A stretch of 35,981 nt of DNA from Thermoleophilia bacterium (GCA_020053595.1 JAGVMV010000003.1:1-35981), one strand, 5' to 3'; counted from the stretch's first letter, positions 1-8,037 are shown. Numbers and translations are program-made. Notes: a model not told the origin generated them from the letters alone.

Positions 1-1
1 C

Positions 2-982
2 TTTGCGACTTCCACCCGCCGCGCCCCGCGTTTTTCGGAGCTGGGGCTGACCGGCGAGGAGCTGACTGTCTCCCTGGAGCTCAAGCTGCTGGCCGACGCC
101 GGTCTGCTGGGCTTCCCCAACGCCGGCAAATCTTCCCTGCTCAGAGTGATTTCACACGCCAAACCGAAAGTAGCTGATTATCCCTTCACAACTGTCGCGC
201 CCATGCTGGGCACGGTGGAGGAGCCGGACGCGCGGAATCAGTTCACGGTGGCCGACATCCCCGGGCTCCTGGAAGGCGCCAGCGATGGCGTCGGTCTCGG
301 CGACGAGTTCCTGGTGCACCTGGAGCGCACGCGGCTGCTGATCCATCTGGTCGATGCGACCGGTTACTACGGCAAGGATCCGCTCGACAACTTCGCGATC
401 ATCAACCATGAGCTTGCCGGTTTCAGTCCGGAGATCGCCGCCAAGTGGCAGCTGGTGGTCGTGAACAAGGTTGACCTGGTGGGCGAGGAAGAAGCGGCCA
501 GGCTGGTTGATCTGCTTTCGGCGGAGATCATCTCCCGCTGCCGCACTCACGACCCGGCTTTCGCCTGGCTGCTGGAAGACGCCGAAGGCGATCCTGATGA
601 AATTGACGGCTCCCAGGCGGTCATGAGCATTTCAGCGGCCACGGGAGCAGGCACGATGAATCTCACCCGCCGCGCCTACGGGTTGCTCAAACGGGCCTGG
701 CTGCGTGAGCCGGTGGTTATCACCGCCGAGCCCGAAGGTCATATGACCTATCGGCCCGGAGCTGATGACCACTGGCAAGTGGTGCAGCAGGAGGGCCGTT
801 ACCGCGTCGCCGGCCAGGTGGTCGAGCGGCTGGTCGCCCGCACGGATTTCGAGAACGAAGAGGCGGTCGCTTTTCTTCAGGAACGCCTGGAGCATCTCGG
901 CGTCAGCGACGCCCTGCGCGAGGCCGGCGCCTCGCCGGGGGAGGATGTGGTGATAGGGGAGATGGAGTTCGAGCTGTGGTAA
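2..982 (+). CDS. obg: GTPase Obg (5' truncated by window edge)
   Basis: Ribosome-associated GTPase of the Obg family, which binds the large subunit and acts in late 50S assembly and stress control. The reading frame is open from base 2, so the N-terminal glycine-rich Obg fold is mostly outside the window; only its last residues (FATSTRRAPRFSELG) are seen. The G domain follows: G1 GFPNAGKSS (about nt 113-139), switch I around DYPFTT, G3 DIPGLLEGA, G4 NKVDL, and a G5-like SISAATGAG. After the G domain comes the Obg C-terminal (OCT) domain, recognisable by VERLVARTDFENEEA and ending FELW. The GTG at 146 is internal and is not a start, because the P-loop lies upstream of it. pyrF follows after 48 bp. 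Identification is secure; the true start cannot be seen. Confidence 0.96.
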   Translation, partial: FATSTRRAPRFSELGLTGEELTVSLELKLLADAGLLGFPNAGKSSLLRVISHAKPKVADYPFTTVAPMLGTVEEPDARNQFTVADIPGLLEGASDGVGLGDEFLVHLERTRLLIHLVDATGYYGKDPLDNFAIINHELAGFSPEIAAKWQLVVVNKVDLVGEEEAARLVDLLSAEIISRCRTHDPAFAWLLEDAEGDPDEIDGSQAVMSISAATGAGTMNLTRRAYGLLKRAWLREPVVITAEPEGHMTYRPGADDHWQVVQQEGRYRVAGQVVERLVARTDFENEEAVAFLQERLEHLGVSDALREAGASPGEDVVIGEMEFELW

Positions 983-1030
983 GCCTCATAATCCTCTATT
1001 GCTGGATTTCATAGTAGAATTACGAATCAG

Positions 1031-1939
1031 ATGAATAACTTCGCCGACAGGTTAACCGCCGCCATACTCGCAAAACAATCCCAGGTCTGCGTGGGCCTCG
1101 ACCCGCGCCTGGATCGCATGCCGCCATCGCTTGTCGAACGCTATCGCGAGGTCCCCCGCAAAGGCTGCGGTTGCGGCCGTCATGAGATCGGCGCCTGTTT
1201 CGAGGAGTTCGGCGCCGCCATCATCGACGCCGTGGCGCCGCATGCGGTGGCCATCAAACTCCAGCTCGCCTGCTTCGAGCAGTACGGGCCTCCGGGGATC
1301 AAGGCTTTCAAGCACCTCTGTAAACGTGCAGCCAAGGCTGGTCTGATGGTCATCGCCGACGCCAAGCGCGGTGACATTGGTATCTCCGCCGCCGCCTACT
1401 CGGCCGCCTTTATCGGCCGTCCGCAAGGCTTCGACGGCGAAATAGACGGGTTCAACGCCGACGCCCTGACCGTGAATCCGCTGTTCGGCAGCGACGGCAT
1501 GCAGCCTTTCATCGATGATTGTGAGAAATACGGCGCCGGCATCTTCGTACTGGTCAAGACTTCCAACCCGGGTTCGGCCGATTTGCAGGACCTCAAATTC
1601 CAGGAAAAAGTAGCCGTTCTAGTGGACCAGTGGGGCCAAGGCCTGATCGGCGAGTCGGGCTACAGCAGCGTCGGAGCCGTAATCGGCGCCACTCATCCGG
1701 AAACGCTCGCCACTCTCCGCCAGGCGCTGCCACATACACCTTTCCTCCTGCCGGGCTACGGCGTACAGGGAGCGGGGGCGGCGGATGTGGCTCCGGCTAT
1801 CGATTTCAGAGGGCTGGGTGCCCTCGTCACCGCTTCTCGTAGTATAATCTACGCTGGAGCAGGTGAGGATTTCGCTCGAAGCGCAGCGGAAGCGGCCGAG
1901 CGGATGCATGTCGAGCTCTGGCAGGCAAGCCGCGGCTGA
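1031..1939 (+). CDS. pyrF: Orotidine 5'-phosphate decarboxylase, type 2
   Basis: Decarboxylates OMP to UMP, the last step of pyrimidine synthesis. The 302-aa length and layout match the type 2 (mycobacterial-like) PyrF group rather than the roughly 240-aa E. coli type. Visible motifs are VGLDPR near the N-terminus, KLQLACFEQYG, the catalytic ADAKRGDIG (the DxKxxD motif, about residues 110-118), NPLFGSDGMQPF, VKTSNPGS, and a C-terminal phosphate-binding segment LLPGYGVQGAG with TASRSI. An unusual Cys-rich stretch, KGCGCGRHEIGAC (about residues 44-56), lies in the N-terminal third. ATG start with no convincing ribosome binding site; an AT-rich TAGAAT lies 10 nt upstream. No other pyr gene is adjacent, so it appears to be transcribed with or just after obg. 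Confidence 0.95.
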   Translation: MNNFADRLTAAILAKQSQVCVGLDPRLDRMPPSLVERYREVPRKGCGCGRHEIGACFEEFGAAIIDAVAPHAVAIKLQLACFEQYGPPGIKAFKHLCKRAAKAGLMVIADAKRGDIGISAAAYSAAFIGRPQGFDGEIDGFNADALTVNPLFGSDGMQPFIDDCEKYGAGIFVLVKTSNPGSADLQDLKFQEKVAVLVDQWGQGLIGESGYSSVGAVIGATHPETLATLRQALPHTPFLLPGYGVQGAGAADVAPAIDFRGLGALVTASRSIIYAGAGEDFARSAAEAAERMHVELWQASRG

Positions 1940-1957
1940 GACTGAATCGAAAGAGCC

Positions 1958-2088
1958 GCGAACAATGGACAGGTCCATACGGGAAAAAACGCCCGTCCGG
2001 AACAGTGGCTGAATCCGCTGGCGTGGCGGAAAATTGGATACGTGGGGTCCCATGTCAGTCAAGCCAGGGAGCTTACCCGGTAACACAT
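1958..2088 (+). promoter_or_regulatory. Structured leader, candidate riboswitch upstream of LysM/carboxypeptidase genes
   Basis: The 165-bp gap between pyrF and the LysM gene is rich in structure. It contains a palindrome ATGGAC-AG-GTCCAT (1965-1978), a CGGG/CCCG hairpin, GGAAC followed by the hairpin AGTGG-CTGAAT-CCGCT (about 2004-2019), TGGGGTCCCA, and a 3' segment GAGCTTACCCGG (2069-2080). The TGAATCC and AGCTNACC-like pieces, and the position upstream of a LysM protein and a cell-wall peptidase, resemble the c-di-AMP (ydaO/yuaA) class common before actinobacterial cell-wall genes. Parts also resemble a cobalamin-type core. The structure is seen; the class is inference. Confidence 0.38.
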
Positions 2089-2104
2089 GCTGGAGGAACG
2101 GCGG

Positions 2105-2458
2105 ATGTATTCGCAAGTCGAACCTAAAATTCTGAGATCAATGGGTGTTATCGCCCTGGTAGCCGCCTTCATGGCAGCCGCCATCATCACCTTCAATTCG
2201 GGGATACTGGGCGGTGGCGGTTCGTCAGATTCTGTCGAAGTGCTCGACAGCGCTTCAGGGGTGCCGATCGAGTCCCAGGTCCCCCAGGCCCAGGCCCCGA
2301 CAGCGACCACCGGAACCCGCAGCCATGTGGTCGCCGACGGCGACAGCTTCTATACGATCGCCCGCAAGTACAATATATCGATCTCCGAGATCCAGCAGCT
2401 GAATCCCAACGTCGATCCCCAGAACCTGACCACCGGCCTCACAATCTCTATCCCTTGA
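2105..2458 (+). CDS. LysM-domain membrane-anchored protein
   Basis: Small protein of about 117 aa with one N-terminal transmembrane segment (roughly residues 12-34, MGVIALVAAFMAAAIITF) and a Ser/Gly/Pro-rich linker. A single C-terminal LysM domain (about residues 73-117) has the typical VVADGDSFYTIARKYNIS, LNPNVDPQNL and final ISIP. LysM domains bind the glycan of peptidoglycan, so this is probably a cell-wall-facing anchored protein without a catalytic domain of its own. The ATG at 2105 is preferred over the in-frame ATG at 2087 because GGAGGA (2091-2096) sits 8 nt upstream of it. It is separated by only 4 bp from the D,D-carboxypeptidase gene, so the two probably form a cell-wall operon behind the structured leader. 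Confidence 0.85.
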   Translation: MYSQVEPKILRSMGVIALVAAFMAAAIITFNSGILGGGGSSDSVEVLDSASGVPIESQVPQAQAPTATTGTRSHVVADGDSFYTIARKYNISISEIQQLNPNVDPQNLTTGLTISIP

Positions 2459-2462
2459 TTAT

Positions 2463-3629
2463 ATGAAACGTGTTTTACCGGCACTTCTGTTATTCATAGT
2501 TCTGCTTTTTGTCCTGACGCCGCTGGCCAGCGGCCAGGAAGCGGAGGCGCCACCGGCTGTTTCCGCCCGCTCCGTGGTCATGCTGAACGCTGACACCGGC
2601 CAGGTCATCCTGAGCATCAATCCCGACGAACGCCTGGCGATGGCCAGCACGACCAAGATAATGACGGCGCTGCTGATCATCGAGAACTGCAAGGACCTGA
2701 ACGCTCAGGTAACGACCAGTCAGCGCGCCGCCGAAGTGGGGGAGTCCTCCCTCTTCCTGGTGGCCGGAGAGAGCCTCACGGTGCGTGAGATGCTCTACGG
2801 CATGCTGATTCAGAGCGGTAATGATGCCGCCACGGCACTGGCCGAGTTCGAGGCAGGCAGCGTCGAGGCTTTCGCCGAGCAGATGAACCAGCGGGCCGCG
2901 CAGCTGGGAATGACCAACTCCCACTTCACCAACCCGCACGGTCTGGATGATCCCAACCATTTCACCAGTGCCGCCGATTTCGCCAAACTGGGCCGCGAAC
3001 TGATGAAGCATCAGGAGATCCGCGACATAGTCAAGCTTCCCGAGTTCACGATTCCCTGGCCGGGACAGCCCTGGCCGCGTGTGCTGATCAATCATAATCA
3101 CCTGCTGGAACAGTACTCATTCATCAATGGCATCAAGACCGGCTACACTGACGCTGCCGGCCAGTGCATAGTCATCTGCGCAAGTGAGAACGGGGTCAAC
3201 CTGATCATTTCCTACATGGGTGGGCCATCATTGGGCCAGCGTGACTCCGAGATCGTCAGCCTCACTCGCTATGGATTCGACAGCTACCGGCAGCAGATGG
3301 TCATCGCCCAGGGGACGGAATATACCACAACCGAGGTGCCATACTACCGGAACAGGCGCCTGCCGCTGGTTGCCCAGGACACCGTCAGCCGGGTCGTCTA
3401 TATTCGGGACAGCATCGAACAGAAGTTCGTCCTGCCGGACAAGCTGACGCTTCCGGTACACAGGGGTGATAAGATTGGTCTGGTGGAAGCCTATGATAAC
3501 GGCAAGTTCGTGGGAAGTACGTATCTGGTTGCCACCGAGGATATCGCCGAGCCGGACATGAGCGAGCGGATCACTTATTATGTGCAGTCGGCATTCGGAT
3601 TCCTGTTATCGGCAGTCAAGCCCGGCTAA
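2463..3629 (+). CDS. dacF: D-alanyl-D-alanine carboxypeptidase (PBP5/DacF-like)
   Basis: Low-molecular-weight penicillin-binding protein that trims the terminal D-Ala from peptidoglycan pentapeptides outside the membrane. It is 388 aa. A signal peptide occupies residues 1-24 or so (hydrophobic LLLFIVLLFVLTPLASG). The serine peptidase motifs are complete: SxxK as STTK in MASTTKIMTAL (about residues 62-65), SxN as SGN in IQSGNDAATAL, and KTG in GIKTGYTDAAG. The C-terminal beta-rich PBP5_C-like domain follows, ending in an amphipathic tail (YVQSAFGFLLSAVKPG) that could anchor it to the membrane, as in DacA/DacF. ATG start at 2463, close behind the LysM gene, so co-transcription and possibly shared leader control are likely. 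dacF is chosen over dacB/dacA on context only. Confidence 0.92.
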   Translation: MKRVLPALLLFIVLLFVLTPLASGQEAEAPPAVSARSVVMLNADTGQVILSINPDERLAMASTTKIMTALLIIENCKDLNAQVTTSQRAAEVGESSLFLVAGESLTVREMLYGMLIQSGNDAATALAEFEAGSVEAFAEQMNQRAAQLGMTNSHFTNPHGLDDPNHFTSAADFAKLGRELMKHQEIRDIVKLPEFTIPWPGQPWPRVLINHNHLLEQYSFINGIKTGYTDAAGQCIVICASENGVNLIISYMGGPSLGQRDSEIVSLTRYGFDSYRQQMVIAQGTEYTTTEVPYYRNRRLPLVAQDTVSRVVYIRDSIEQKFVLPDKLTLPVHRGDKIGLVEAYDNGKFVGSTYLVATEDIAEPDMSERITYYVQSAFGFLLSAVKPG

Positions 3630-3659
3630 TTTCAACCGTTCGGGGGGAGGTTCCATCAG

Positions 3660-4625
3660 ATGATCGTGACCGTAACACTGAACGCTGCGCTCGACCGCAC
3701 GCTGACGGTGCCGAATTTTCAGGCGGGGTTCCGCCACAGGGCCAGCGAGAGCCTGACCCTCCCCGGCGGCAAGGGCGTCAATATCGCCCGGGCCCTGAAA
3801 TCTCTCGGCCAGCCGGTCATCGCGACAGGGCTGGCCGGCGGCAAGACCGGCATCAGGATCGTCGAAGATCTGACCGCCGAAGGCATCCTCAACGATTTTG
3901 TGCGGATACGCGGCGAATCGCGAACCTCATCCGCCATTATTGATCCTACCAGCAACACCCAGACCGAGGTCAACGAGTACGGTCCCGTGGTCACGGCGCG
4001 GGAGCTGCATGCTTTCATGGAGAAGTTCACTTACATCGCCAAGGGTGCAGATGTGGTTATCGTCGCCGGTTCACTGCCACGCAAGGTCAAGGATTCTTTC
4101 TACAAGGACATCATCGGCGCGCTGTCCGCCACCGGCGTCATGACTGTCCTGGATACAGCCGGCGAGCCGCTCAGGCTGGCGATCAAGGCCAAACCGGGTT
4201 TGGTTTCACCAAATATCTACGAGGCCGAGGCGCTCGTCGGCCATGAGTTCGGCGAGGATGAGGACTCCCTGCATGCGGCGGTACAGCTGAGCCGCATGGG
4301 CGCCGGTTCGGCCATTATTACCCATCCCAGCGGCTGTTTCGCTTTCCTGGATGATGGCAATGGCGTCCAGAAGACCTACAAGGTCCAGACGCCGCCGCTC
4401 GATCCGCTGAGCACGGTCGGTTCGGGTGACGCTTTTCTGGCCGGCTTTGTATCGGCCAGGCTTTCCGGCAAGGAAGACGGCGAATGCCTGCGCTATGCTG
4501 TTGCCTGCGGCGCCGCGAACACCCAGAAGTATGGCGCCGGCATTTTCGATGTCCACGAAATGAAACGCCTGATACCGAAGACCAAAGTGGAAGAGGTCCA
4601 GCTGAAGGCTGTGCCAGAATCCTGA
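3660..4625 (+). CDS. PfkB-family hexose-phosphate kinase (1-phosphofructokinase type)
   Basis: 321-aa sugar kinase of the ribokinase/PfkB superfamily, subgroup of 1-phosphofructokinase, tagatose-6-phosphate kinase and 6-phosphofructokinase 2. It starts with the diagnostic MIVTVTLNAALDRTL, has the substrate-binding PGGKGVNIARAL (about residues 36-47), and the ATP/anion-hole signature GSGDAFLAGF (about residues 255-264) with the catalytic Asp. The exact substrate cannot be fixed: there is no fructose PTS gene nearby, so fruK should not be assigned. GGGGGAGG lies just upstream of the ATG at 3660 (tcggggggaggttccatcag). A strong terminator follows within 25 bp, so it may be the last gene of the LysM-dac unit. 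Confidence 0.88.
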   Translation: MIVTVTLNAALDRTLTVPNFQAGFRHRASESLTLPGGKGVNIARALKSLGQPVIATGLAGGKTGIRIVEDLTAEGILNDFVRIRGESRTSSAIIDPTSNTQTEVNEYGPVVTARELHAFMEKFTYIAKGADVVIVAGSLPRKVKDSFYKDIIGALSATGVMTVLDTAGEPLRLAIKAKPGLVSPNIYEAEALVGHEFGEDEDSLHAAVQLSRMGAGSAIITHPSGCFAFLDDGNGVQKTYKVQTPPLDPLSTVGSGDAFLAGFVSARLSGKEDGECLRYAVACGAANTQKYGAGIFDVHEMKRLIPKTKVEEVQLKAVPES

Positions 4626-4645
4626 TAAGCTTCAAAAAGCGCATC

Positions 4646-4676
4646 AAAAAAGGAAGCTGACCGGGCTTCCTTTTTT
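4646..4676 (+). terminator. Rho-independent terminator after the PfkB-family kinase
   Basis: A 12-bp perfect stem: AAAAAAGGAAGC (4646-4657) pairs with GCTTCCTTTTTT (4665-4676) around a 7-nt loop, ending in a T-run. Because both flanks are A/T runs it could work in either direction, but only the + strand has a gene ending here. Confidence 0.85.
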
Positions 4677-4927
4677 GGAGGATGAAGGGTATTCGGTTGT
4701 TTTAGCAATCCCTGGCGTCCGTCTGCGGAGAACGGGAAGCGCCGGCCGCTTTCAACCAATCAGTTGGCTTGGACGGGGCTGGTCTCTCATACCCACCGTG
4801 AATGCTTACACTGCTTCCATCGGGCAGGCCCCGGAAATCCTTTAACTTCAAGCAGCGCGTCATTGTTCCCATTCCTCCCAAATCCCAAAGAAGATTAACC
4901 AGACTAAAGCAACCGCTTCATTAATGC
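4677..4927. other. Non-coding gap between kinase terminator and glycosyltransferase promoter
   Basis: No convincing gene is seen on either strand. The sequence is mixed in composition, without clear repeats or an RNA fold that I recognise. Its main content is the upstream flank of the promoter at 4928. Confidence 0.5.
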
Positions 4928-4957
4928 TTGTGCGATTGGCGTCCCTCGCAATATAAT
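4928..4957 (+). promoter_or_regulatory. Sigma-70-type promoter for the glycosyltransferase
   Basis: TTGTGC (4928-4933), 18-bp spacer, TATAAT (4952-4957). The -10 is a perfect match, the -35 partial. Transcription would begin near 4964, about 70 nt before the TTG start at 5033. It overlaps the upstream ATG at 4928, so that ATG cannot be used from this promoter. Confidence 0.55.
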
Positions 4958-5032
4958 CAGTCATCCGGAAAACTTAATATCCGGTTGAATCCCCAGCAGT
5001 GGCCGCCGGGCCAGGGCGTTTGGAGGAGTGGA

Positions 5033-6274
5033 TTGACCAAAGTTGCCTTTGTTTCTTTTCGCCTCAAGGCTCTGGACGGCGTGTCCGCCGAAGCGGAAAA
5101 ATGGATTAAAGTATTCGAGCAGTGGGGCTGTGAAGTTCACAGGGTGGCCGGCCACATCCCTGATGCCGCGGAAAATGACCACGTAATATCCGAACTGAAT
5201 TACATCGATCCCCAGGTAGAGTCGCTCACCGAAATGGCTTTCGACCCGGGACAGGACCGGGAAAGCGTCGAGCGCGAGTTCACCCGGCTGGAGGAGGAGA
5301 TCGAACGGCGGCTCGTCCCGAAGCTCAATGATATAGCTCCCGATGTCGTCGTAGTCGAGAATGTCTTCTCGTTGCCTCTAAATCTGCCTTTCACAACGGT
5401 GCTCTGCCGATATCTCGAGGATGCGGATGTTGCCTCCATCGCTGTTCACCACGATTTCTTCTGGCAGGACCCCAGGTTCAGGAAATGTCTCTTCGAGGAG
5501 TTGCTGACGAGCCATTTCCCCGCCTCTCTGCCGCGGATGAGGCACGTGACCATCAATAACAAGAGCCGCGAGGAACTCTTCCGGCGCACCGGTGTGGCTG
5601 CTACCTGTATTCACAACTGTTTTGATTTCGATCTGCCCCGGGAACCGGATGATTTCAACAAAAATCTGCGTGCTGACCTCGGCCTTTCTGACGAAATGGT
5701 GATGTTTCTTCAGCCGACGCGGGCCATCGAGCGCAAGGGCATCGGTCTGTCGATCCGGTTTGTCGAGGATTTTGCGGCTGCCAGCGGGCGGCCGGCGCGG
5801 CTGGTTGTCACCGGGCCCTGCGAGCAGGGTTACGAAAGCAAGTTTGGCCGCATGTGCCGCAACTCGAAAGCCGAGGTGCTGCATGTTCCCAACTTGCTGG
5901 GTAGCTACAGGAATCACCCCAACTCCCGGTCTCCTTACGATGTACGCGATGCTTATGCGGTCAGCGACATGGTGACATTCCCCAGCTATCGGGAAGGTTT
6001 TGGCAACCCTGTGCTGGAGTCGGTGGTGCATCGTAAGCTGTTGCTGGTGGCGGATTACCCGGTGCTGGAGGAATTACGCGAATTTGGTTTCCAGTTTTTA
6101 CAGCTGGATGACCGGGCGGTGGAAAGGGCGGTGAAGATCATGGAGTATCCGACGCTGATGAAAGAAATGGCGGACAGGAACTTCGAGATCGGCAGGAAAA
6201 ATTTCTCCATGGATAAACTGCGTGAGGAAATGACGGAACTGCTCGCTTCAGTCGCCATACCCGCGATGGACTAG
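5033..6274 (+). CDS. Family GT4-like glycosyltransferase
   Basis: Putative cytoplasmic retaining glycosyltransferase of the GT-B fold, 413 aa. The N-terminal Rossmann domain begins TKVAFVSFRLKALDGVSAE, the typical LDGVSxE acceptor-side start. The C-terminal domain has the sugar-nucleotide region LQPTRAIERKGI, the VTGPCEQGYE strand and the GT4 E-x7-E motif in SYREGFGNPVLES (about residues 323-335). The TTG at 5033 is chosen because GGAGGAG (5022-5028) precedes it, the protein homology begins right there, and a promoter covers the ATG at 4928. Donor and acceptor are unknown. GT4 members with this start include mannosyl- and glucosyltransferases, and no polysaccharide cluster surrounds it. It is followed by a gap with a small gene on the other strand. 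Confidence 0.82.
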   Translation: MTKVAFVSFRLKALDGVSAEAEKWIKVFEQWGCEVHRVAGHIPDAAENDHVISELNYIDPQVESLTEMAFDPGQDRESVEREFTRLEEEIERRLVPKLNDIAPDVVVVENVFSLPLNLPFTTVLCRYLEDADVASIAVHHDFFWQDPRFRKCLFEELLTSHFPASLPRMRHVTINNKSREELFRRTGVAATCIHNCFDFDLPREPDDFNKNLRADLGLSDEMVMFLQPTRAIERKGIGLSIRFVEDFAAASGRPARLVVTGPCEQGYESKFGRMCRNSKAEVLHVPNLLGSYRNHPNSRSPYDVRDAYAVSDMVTFPSYREGFGNPVLESVVHRKLLLVADYPVLEELREFGFQFLQLDDRAVERAVKIMEYPTLMKEMADRNFEIGRKNFSMDKLREEMTELLASVAIPAMD

Positions 6275-6344
6275 CTGGTTGCCGATCCGCCTGCCCATCC
6301 GTGGGCCGGGGGAGAGGTTTGCTTTCGGAGTCAGTGGAGCTGCG

Positions 6345-6479
6345 CTACTTAAGGTTGATCGCGGCCGCCAGGCCGATCGCCACCATCAAACCGCTATAGC
6401 CATGGTATTGGGATATCCAGAGGGAGATAGCCGTGATGAAACAGCCAACGGTTATGATAAGGTAGGCTATCCTGGGCAA
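6345..6479 (-). CDS. Small two-helix membrane protein (44 aa)
   Basis: Not recognised as a named family. Read on the minus strand from a TTG at 6479-6477, the protein is 44 aa with two hydrophobic segments, AYLIITVGCFITAISLWI (about residues 5-22) and GLMVAIGLAAAINL (about 30-43). They are joined by a short polar turn SQYHGYS, and a Lys is last. A good ribosome binding site, AAGGAGA, lies 8 nt upstream of the TTG (plus-strand 6488-6494). The gap it occupies, between the glycosyltransferase and plsX, has no credible plus-strand gene. It could be a small hairpin membrane protein. Short length and a TTG start keep confidence moderate. Confidence 0.5.
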   Translation of the reverse strand: MPRIAYLIITVGCFITAISLWISQYHGYSGLMVAIGLAAAINLK

Positions 6480-6561
6480 ACTCCCCGTCTCCTTTGAGGT
6501 ACACTGGTTGGCAAGACTTCCCGCAACGAATCATATTATACTTTAGTTTTCCTGAACAATA

Positions 6562-7596
6562 ATGACAGCATACAAATCAGAAACCAACGCCAGGACCGTT
6601 ATCGCCCTCGATGCCATGGGTGGCGATTATGCGCCAGACGAAGTCGTGCTCGGCGCTGCGGCTGTTGCCAGCCCTTCCCTTAATATAACGCTGACCGGCC
6701 TGCCGGACGAGATTGAGCGTTGCCTGGCCGGGGCTGACCCGGAATCGCGCCAATATCTGAAGATTGTCGCTGCGTCCGAAGTCATCGGATTTGACGAGGA
6801 CCCGGTCAAATCTGTTCGGTCCAAAGCGGACTCCTCGCTGGTCGTGGCCTGCCGGGAGGTGGCCGAGGGCCGCGCTGACGGTGTCGTTTCAGCCGGGAAT
6901 ACAGGCGCCATATTGACCGCGGCCCTGTTGAACCTGAAACGTATAAAGGGGCTCAAGCGGCCGGGGCTATGCGCCGTGCTGCCGACCCCGGGCAGACCCA
7001 CCCTGTTTATCGACGTGGGGGCGAACGCCGAGGTACGCCCTGTTCATCTGCTGGAGTTCGCCAACATGGCGAGCATCTTCGCCCAGGATGTTCTGGAGAT
7101 ACCAGACCCGTCCGTCGGCCTGGTTTCCATCGGCGAGGAGTCTGTCAAGGGCGATGAACTGGTGCTCGAGGCCCACCGCCTGATGGCGGAATCCCCGGAT
7201 CTGAATTTCTATGGCAACGTCGAGGGCCGCGATATCGTCAGAAAAGTGGTCGATGTGGTGGTCACCGATGGCTTTACCGGCAACGTCTGCCTCAAGCTGA
7301 TGGAGAGCACTTCGTCGCTGATCGTGGAGGAGGTCAAAAAGGCGGCGAGCCGCAGCCTGATGGCCAAAATCGGCGGGCTTTTGCTCAGGAAGGAGATCGT
7401 GGCGTTTAAAAAGAGTATCGATACCGAGGAATATGGCGGCGCTTACCTTTTGGGCGTTCGTGGGCTAGCGGTCGTCTGTCACGGTAATTCCAGCCGTAAG
7501 GCAATCGCCAGCGCCCTCAAGTATGCCGCCCGCGCCTCCGAGCAGAGACTGATCAACAAGCTCGAGGAACGCATTGCCACCCTGGTCGAGACTTAG
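6562..7596 (+). CDS. plsX: Phosphate acyltransferase PlsX
   Basis: Makes acyl-phosphate from acyl-ACP and phosphate, feeding PlsY in phospholipid synthesis; peripheral to the membrane. It is 344 aa, the usual length. It shows TVIALDAMGGDYAP at the N-terminus, VGFDEDP-like VIGFDEDPVKSVR, the conserved SAGNTGAILTA (about residues 111-121), FIDVGANAEVRP, GNVEGRDI and VVTDGFTGNVCLK. The ATG at 6562 has no ribosome binding site; the upstream AT-rich block CATATTATACTTTAG may be a promoter giving a short leader. It is followed by acpP and rnc, the standard plsX-acpP-rnc order, here without the fab genes found in many other bacteria. Confidence 0.95.
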   Translation: MTAYKSETNARTVIALDAMGGDYAPDEVVLGAAAVASPSLNITLTGLPDEIERCLAGADPESRQYLKIVAASEVIGFDEDPVKSVRSKADSSLVVACREVAEGRADGVVSAGNTGAILTAALLNLKRIKGLKRPGLCAVLPTPGRPTLFIDVGANAEVRPVHLLEFANMASIFAQDVLEIPDPSVGLVSIGEESVKGDELVLEAHRLMAESPDLNFYGNVEGRDIVRKVVDVVVTDGFTGNVCLKLMESTSSLIVEEVKKAASRSLMAKIGGLLLRKEIVAFKKSIDTEEYGGAYLLGVRGLAVVCHGNSSRKAIASALKYAARASEQRLINKLEERIATLVET

Positions 7597-7704
7597 CAAG
7601 GAGAGCCGGTGACCACCCGGATGACACTGATTACATTAAGGTCATCGCGATCATGCTGGTTCCGGAAGAGATTACTGGCTGACGGAGTTCTCCGCTACCG
7701 GTTT

Positions 7705-7733
7705 TTGAAAAAACCGGCCGGGCGTGGTAGATT
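7705..7733 (+). promoter_or_regulatory. Promoter for acpP
   Basis: TTGAAA (7705-7710), 17-bp spacer, TAGATT (7728-7733), giving a start near 7740 and a leader of about 40 nt before acpP. The same place carries the hairpin CCGGTTTTT-g-AAAAAACCGG (7699-7718), which might act as a weak terminator for plsX. The two signals overlap. Confidence 0.5.
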
Positions 7734-7781
7734 CACCCGAGCGAATTATCCGGCCTCAATCGAATTTACGGAGGATATTGA

Positions 7782-8021
7782 ATGACAAAAGAGGAAGTCT
7801 TTGAGCAGATAAAAGCCATGCTGATAGACCAGCTGGGCGTTGATGAAGAAGATGTCAAAATGGAAGCATCTTTCCAGGACGATCTGGATGCCGACTCCCT
7901 CGATCTGGTTGAGCTGATCATGGAGATGGAAGATAAGTTCGGCGTCAAGATTTCCGACGAAGAGGCTCAGAATATACGCACTGTCAGCGAAGCAGTGGAG
8001 TTTGTATCGGCCCGCACCTAG
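7782..8021 (+). CDS. acpP: Acyl carrier protein
   Basis: 79-aa acidic protein that carries growing fatty acids on a 4'-phosphopantetheine arm. The prosthetic attachment motif is DADSLDLVELIM, with Ser39 modified. The rest is the usual four-helix ACP pattern, including FQDDLDADSLD and the C-terminal SEAVEFV. Ribosome binding site GGAGG (acggaggatattgATG) is well spaced. It lies between plsX and rnc, as expected for PlsX's substrate carrier. Confidence 0.96.
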   Translation: MTKEEVFEQIKAMLIDQLGVDEEDVKMEASFQDDLDADSLDLVELIMEMEDKFGVKISDEEAQNIRTVSEAVEFVSART

Positions 8022-8037
8022 CAAGGCAACGTTACTT

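Noticed and set aside
1843-1848. Perfect TATAAT inside pyrF
   Set aside because: It encodes part of the conserved SRSIIYAG segment and has no -35 at normal distance.
4928-5032. ATG at 4928 as the start of the glycosyltransferase
   Set aside because: No ribosome binding site, the added 35 residues do not look like the family, and a promoter -35 covers this ATG. The TTG at 5033 has GGAGGAG.
6279-6497. 72-aa plus-strand frame between the glycosyltransferase and plsX
   Set aside because: No ribosome binding site and a low-complexity Arg/Gly/Pro composition; the minus-strand small membrane protein explains this stretch better.
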